Shown in pieces: positions 5,557 through 8,715 of a stretch of 8,715 nucleotides of DNA. Positions within the stretch are counted from its first letter, which is position 1. Every line of letters begins with the position of its first letter. The position numbers and the translations under genes are program-made. The notes under the pieces were generated by a model that made no database searches, was not told where the DNA came from, and was given only the letters and a program-made list of their open reading frames with translations. Origin of the DNA: Planctomycetota bacterium (GTDB lineage Bacteria; Planctomycetota; Phycisphaerae; WQYP01); NCBI GenBank assembly GCA_021816165.1, contig JAKAYZ010000046.1, forward strand, positions 1-8,715, written 5' to 3'.

Positions 5557-7663
5557 TGTAAAAAATATTAACGTTGCAGGGACGGAGGCTGAGGTTCCAG
5601 TTCCAGCGTCCAACGAAGTCCATCATAAACATAGCCATGCCAGCCACAATCATCAGCACAGTGATGGGGCACAAGAGGTTGATGGAATCGCCTGTGCCTG
5701 CGGCAGCGAACATGGTAAGGGGGGCCACAGCCACGCGGGCGTGGGCCTAAACATGCAGATGACGGTGATCATGCCACTGACTGTGGTATTCCTGTGTCTG
5801 TCCGCGATATTTTACTTTATTCCCAATGCACGGGAGCTGTCCACTGGTTTAGCGCTTCTGGCGGTGGCAGTGGGCGGTGGGCCGATTATATGGTCGGCGA
5901 TCAAGGGGTTGGCCCGTGGGCGTACCAACGTAAATGAACTGGCTTCTCTGGGCATTATCGGCGCATTGGTACTGGGACTGCCATTTGAAGCAGGATTGGT
6001 GGCACTTTTTATGCAGGTTGCCGCAGCCATCGAGGAAGTGGTGGTGGAAAGCGCCCAGAGAGCGATTTTAGCGCTTCAGAACCTTGCTCCGGTGCATGCC
6101 CGCGTGCGTCGCGGGGACAAGGATGAAATCATCCGTGCAGAAGAACTGGCGGAGGGAGACGTCATTATTGTGGCACCCGGCGAGCGGGTGGCGGGCGACG
6201 GCCAGATTCTGCGGGGTTCGACGAGCGTGGATGAATCGATGGTGACGGGAGAAGCAATTCCGGTGGATAAGGGTGTCGGATCGACCGTTTTAGCAGGTAC
6301 GATCAATCTGACCGGATCAGCGGAAGTTCGGGTGACGCGGGTGGGAGATCGCTCGTTTTTAAGTCAGACGATTGCCCTGGTGCGACGAGCTCAGGCATTT
6401 CAGCCCCCCATCGTGCGTGCGGCTGATAAATTCTTTCAATTTTATACGCCCATCATCCTTGGCCTGTCACTGGTGGCGTGGTGGGTAAGCGGCCAACCGC
6501 TGCGCATGGTGGCGATGTGGGTGGTCGGGTGTCCGTGCGCGATGCTGCTGGCTTCACCGTTGGCGATTATCATGGCGATGACACGGGCAAGCCGCAGCGG
6601 AATTCAGATAAAGGGTGGGCCGTCGGTGGAAGCCTCGGTGGGCATTGATACGGTGGTTTTTGACAAGACGGGTACGCTGACAACGGGCATTTTCGGCGTC
6701 AGCGACATTAGGCCGGCTTTGGGGGTGAGCGCCAATGAATTGCTGATACTGGCAGCCCGGGTAGAAAATCGCAGCAGCCACCCGCTGGCGAGGGCAATCA
6801 CAGCGGAAGCCCGTCATCGCGGATTGGATTTCTCCGGGAACACCGATGTGACCATTCTGGAGGGCCTTGGTGTGGAGGGCGTGGTGAACCAGGAGACGGT
6901 GCGAGTCGGATCATCAAAAATTCTTTCGCCCGAGGTTGCGGCACAGACAGCGGACTATGATGCCACTGATTCGGAGGTACCGGTAGTACCGGTCTATGTG
7001 ACTTGCGGTGATAAACTCATGGGAGCCATTCATCTGACAGACGGCATTCGGGCGGAGGCCCGGCGGACCATACGTCGGCTGCGGGCGCTGGGTGTGAAAA
7101 AGATCGTGATGATGACGGGTGACCGGCGTAAAACGGCCCAGATGGTGGGCCATGCAGTCGGTTGCGATGATATTTACGCGGAGCTGCTGCCGGCTCAAAA
7201 AGTGGAGCTGGTGCGGCAGTTGCAGCGTGGCCACCATTGCGTCGCGATGGTCGGAGACGGGATCAACGATGCGCCATCTCTGGCCGCAGCCACAGTGGGC
7301 ATTGCTCTGGGCGTCCGCGGTACCGATGCGGCCATTGAAGCGGCAGGTGCCATTCTGCTGAAGGATGATCTGACACGTGTGCCACTGCTGATTTACCTGG
7401 CTCGACAGACGCGCTCGGCCATCTATCAAAACCTTGGAATTGCATTGATTATTGCCATAGCTGGAGCGACATTGGCGGCGTTTGGAGTGTTGACGGTGGT
7501 GACCGCGGCGGCGGCGCACGTTTTGGCGGTGGTGCTGATTGCAGCCAACGCGGCGCGGCAATCCGGCAGTGTCGGTATCAACCGGCGATCACTGCCGGCA
7601 TCGCGTTCGGCCGATCCGGTGAGTGCGGTGGTACCGGCTTCCATGGCGGCGACCACGGCGTAA
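5549..7663 (+). CDS. P1B-type heavy-metal-translocating ATPase with His-rich N-terminus
   Basis: This inner-membrane ATPase should move a transition-metal ion out of the cytoplasm, driven by phosphorylation of D372. The N-terminal tail has clustered histidines at 25-37 and 55-62 plus CAC (49-51), with no CxxC HMA domain. Eight membrane helices are apparent: about 72-91, 99-118, 130-145, 147-165, 298-314, 318-343, 625-647 and 649-668. The actuator domain carries TGEA (233), the sixth helix CPC (328-330), the P-domain DKTGT (372-376), the N-domain SSHP (409-412), and the hinge GDGIND (569-574). All catalytic motifs are intact and 704 residues is normal. The last helix reads AAAAHVLAVVLIAANAAR: H657 takes the position of the class-specific ligand, without the Asp of ZntA, the MxxSS of CopA or the Glu of the HEGG type. 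The metal is therefore uncertain. GTG 5549 has GGAG 5 nt upstream and overlaps a short leader ORF. Confidence 0.92.
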   Translation: MSDVKNINVAGTEAEVPVPASNEVHHKHSHASHNHQHSDGAQEVDGIACACGSEHGKGGHSHAGVGLNMQMTVIMPLTVVFLCLSAIFYFIPNARELSTGLALLAVAVGGGPIIWSAIKGLARGRTNVNELASLGIIGALVLGLPFEAGLVALFMQVAAAIEEVVVESAQRAILALQNLAPVHARVRRGDKDEIIRAEELAEGDVIIVAPGERVAGDGQILRGSTSVDESMVTGEAIPVDKGVGSTVLAGTINLTGSAEVRVTRVGDRSFLSQTIALVRRAQAFQPPIVRAADKFFQFYTPIILGLSLVAWWVSGQPLRMVAMWVVGCPCAMLLASPLAIIMAMTRASRSGIQIKGGPSVEASVGIDTVVFDKTGTLTTGIFGVSDIRPALGVSANELLILAARVENRSSHPLARAITAEARHRGLDFSGNTDVTILEGLGVEGVVNQETVRVGSSKILSPEVAAQTADYDATDSEVPVVPVYVTCGDKLMGAIHLTDGIRAEARRTIRRLRALGVKKIVMMTGDRRKTAQMVGHAVGCDDIYAELLPAQKVELVRQLQRGHHCVAMVGDGINDAPSLAAATVGIALGVRGTDAAIEAAGAILLKDDLTRVPLLIYLARQTRSAIYQNLGIALIIAIAGATLAAFGVLTVVTAAAAHVLAVVLIAANAARQSGSVGINRRSLPASRSADPVSAVVPASMAATTA

Positions 7664-7728
7664 ACGTCTGGTCAGCAGCCGAGCCGGGAATGAAACAATC
7701 GGTATCCAGTGGATGGATGTCACGGACA

Positions 7729-7738
7729 GTGTATACAC
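7729..7738. promoter_or_regulatory. Perfect 10-bp palindrome, possible operator
   Basis: GTGTATACAC is a perfect palindrome in the 164-bp gap between the ATPase and the next membrane gene. It could be a half-turn binding site for a dimeric regulator, but no -35/-10 pair was found around it and a single short palindrome may arise by chance. Confidence 0.2.
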
Positions 7739-7827
7739 GACGAGAAACAAACGCTAAGGATGGGGCCAGATGGATCTTGCGGCCGGAATGGCAGGGTCAT
7801 CACTATGTTTGTGTTTGAGGTTATCAC

Positions 7828-8334
7828 TTGAAGCGATCTGAATTAATTGCGTTTTGGGTCTTCATCGCCCTGCTGGTGGTGGCGGTTTTCCTGGGCATTG
7901 GCGCGATTAAATATGGACCGGTCTGCTTTTGGGCGGGCACGCTGGCGGCTATCGGGCAGGCCTTGCTTGCGGCCATGGCGTGGTGGGGCCTGCGGCTGGC
8001 CCGAGAGCAGGCGGCGCTGGTGGAGGAAGCTACCGTTCCGAAGCACTTGACGCCGGTCGCCCCGCTGGGCACCTTTCACATGAGCTACAGCGACGATGCG
8101 ACCATTCCCACACCGGTGGAAAAGCCGGCGACCGAGCCGGATGAAATACTGTCTTTGGACACGGGCTTTCAGCGGGTGATAGTGGGCCTCTGTGGAATAG
8201 CGTTCTTGGCACTGGCGGCGATTATTGCGTGGCTGGTGTACCGCAATTTTGCGGCGGTTACACCCGGCCACACCATTGTGATTTCGCCGGTACCCATCGA
8301 TCCGGGGGCCGTGGTGGCGGTTGGGGCGTCCTAG
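7828..8334 (+). CDS. Small membrane protein of unknown function
   Basis: I do not recognise this 168-residue protein. It has membrane segments at about 5-27, 31-56 and 115-138. A polar loop of some 55 residues between the second and third contains a Pro/Glu-rich stretch (TPVEKPATEPDE). A hydrophobic, Pro-rich tail ends the protein. WWGLRLAREQAALVEEA after helix 2 suggests an amphipathic extension. TTG 7828 is the first possible start, because an in-frame TGA lies at 7816-7818, and it has GAGG 7 nt upstream. Only 18 nt separate it from the next membrane gene, in the same frame, so the two are probably co-transcribed. Position after the ATPase hints at a shared operon, but the 164-nt gap leaves that open. 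I see no metal-binding motif that would tie it to transport. Confidence 0.75.
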   Translation: MKRSELIAFWVFIALLVVAVFLGIGAIKYGPVCFWAGTLAAIGQALLAAMAWWGLRLAREQAALVEEATVPKHLTPVAPLGTFHMSYSDDATIPTPVEKPATEPDEILSLDTGFQRVIVGLCGIAFLALAAIIAWLVYRNFAAVTPGHTIVISPVPIDPGAVVAVGAS

Positions 8335-8352
8335 CTCTTGGAATTGAAATTG

Positions 8353-8715
8353 ATGTCGGCCACCAAAATCACACGCGAGACCGAAGGCTACCTGGAAGCG
8401 ACCAACAGTATTGTATTGCTGGGCGTTCCGGTGATTGTAGTGGTGGCTGCCGGGGTATTGGCAGCTTGGGCCAACACGGCCTACGCGAGCCAAGGCGCGG
8501 CGATTGTGGTGGCGTTAATCCTGGCGCTTCAGGCCTTGGAATTGTTGATTAATTCGATCGGCAGCCACAGCGGCATGGACGAAATCGATCAGGATATGTC
8601 TGATCTGCAGCGTCTGCCCTTGGTTCCGCTTCTTACCAGTGGCTGGATTACCGGGCTTAAGCTACTGATGTCGGAGGTGCTGGGCATTGGGGTGGTGCGG
8701 CGCGATGAACCTGGA
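8353..8715 (+). CDS. Membrane protein of unknown function, cut by right edge
   Basis: This 121-codon open frame still runs at the end of the window. It begins MSATKITRETEGYLEATNSI, with membrane segments at about 20-41 and 48-66. An acidic loop follows (SHSGMDEIDQDMSDLQ, 71-86), then a semi-hydrophobic stretch containing GWITGLKLLMSEVLGIGVV. No family is recognised with confidence. ATG 8353 is preceded by only a weak GGAA; in-frame TTG codons at 8338, 8344 and 8350 are alternatives. It lies in the same reading frame as the gene before it, separated only by that gene's TAG and 18 nt, so co-transcription and translational coupling are likely. Confidence 0.7.
   Translation, partial: MSATKITRETEGYLEATNSIVLLGVPVIVVVAAGVLAAWANTAYASQGAAIVVALILALQALELLINSIGSHSGMDEIDQDMSDLQRLPLVPLLTSGWITGLKLLMSEVLGIGVVRRDEPG

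Noticed and set aside
5009..5734. 241-codon minus-strand frame spanning the cupredoxin end and ATPase start
   Set aside because: It runs antisense to two well-supported genes, lacks a ribosome binding site and shows no domain.
6970..7000. Direct repeat TACCGGTAGTACCGGT inside the ATPase
   Set aside because: It encodes a VPVVPV stretch in the nucleotide-binding domain and is explained by the protein sequence.
6914..7561. 215-codon minus-strand frame inside the ATPase
   Set aside because: Antisense to the hinge domain and last helices of the ATPase; its composition is that of a mirror frame.
1..8715. CRISPR array, tRNA, rRNA, phage or toxin-antitoxin genes
   Set aside because: No regularly spaced repeats, no cloverleaf-like stretch and no matching protein motifs were seen on either strand.

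Overview
The window reads as bacterial chromosome of moderately high GC. Its sensor kinase and OmpR-type regulator, cupredoxin with an export signal, polytopic glycosyltransferase and P1B-type metal ATPase suggest a Gram-negative-type organism. Shine-Dalgarno sites are clear, and several genes use TTG or GTG starts. The mix is compatible with a planctomycete or a relative, but that placement is a weak inference; nothing here (no rRNA or marker gene) settles it.

Layout. Minus strand, 1-2178: a two-component pair, with a PhoB/OmpR-type response regulator first and a PhoR-like PAS/HisKA/HATPase kinase after it, running off the left edge. A divergent intergenic region (2179-2449) leads to plus-strand genes: a HIT-family nucleotide-binding protein whose last codons lie in a tandem repeat resembling the end of an IS21-family insertion sequence; a cellulose-synthase-like family 2 glycosyltransferase (3048-4634) with a good candidate promoter; a secreted or membrane-anchored cupredoxin (4742-5296); an 18-codon ORF with a strong ribosome binding site overlapping the start of a His-rich P1B-type metal ATPase (5549-7663); and two small membrane proteins of unknown function (7828-8334 and 8353 to the right edge).

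How they may work together. The cupredoxin and the metal ATPase are neighbours on one strand and both look metal-related. A copper or other transition-metal handling module is the most economical reading, possibly extending into the two membrane proteins. Both proteins are atypical. The cupredoxin has about 25 residues between its C-x2-H ligand pair and the likely Met ligand. The ATPase combines a CPC motif with a lone His in its last membrane helix, where other P1B classes carry Met, Asp or His-Glu, and replaces the usual heavy-metal-associated domain with a His-rich tail. The two-component pair and the HIT gene look like ordinary housekeeping and regulatory genes. No CRISPR array, tRNA, rRNA, intact transposase or strong intrinsic terminator was seen.
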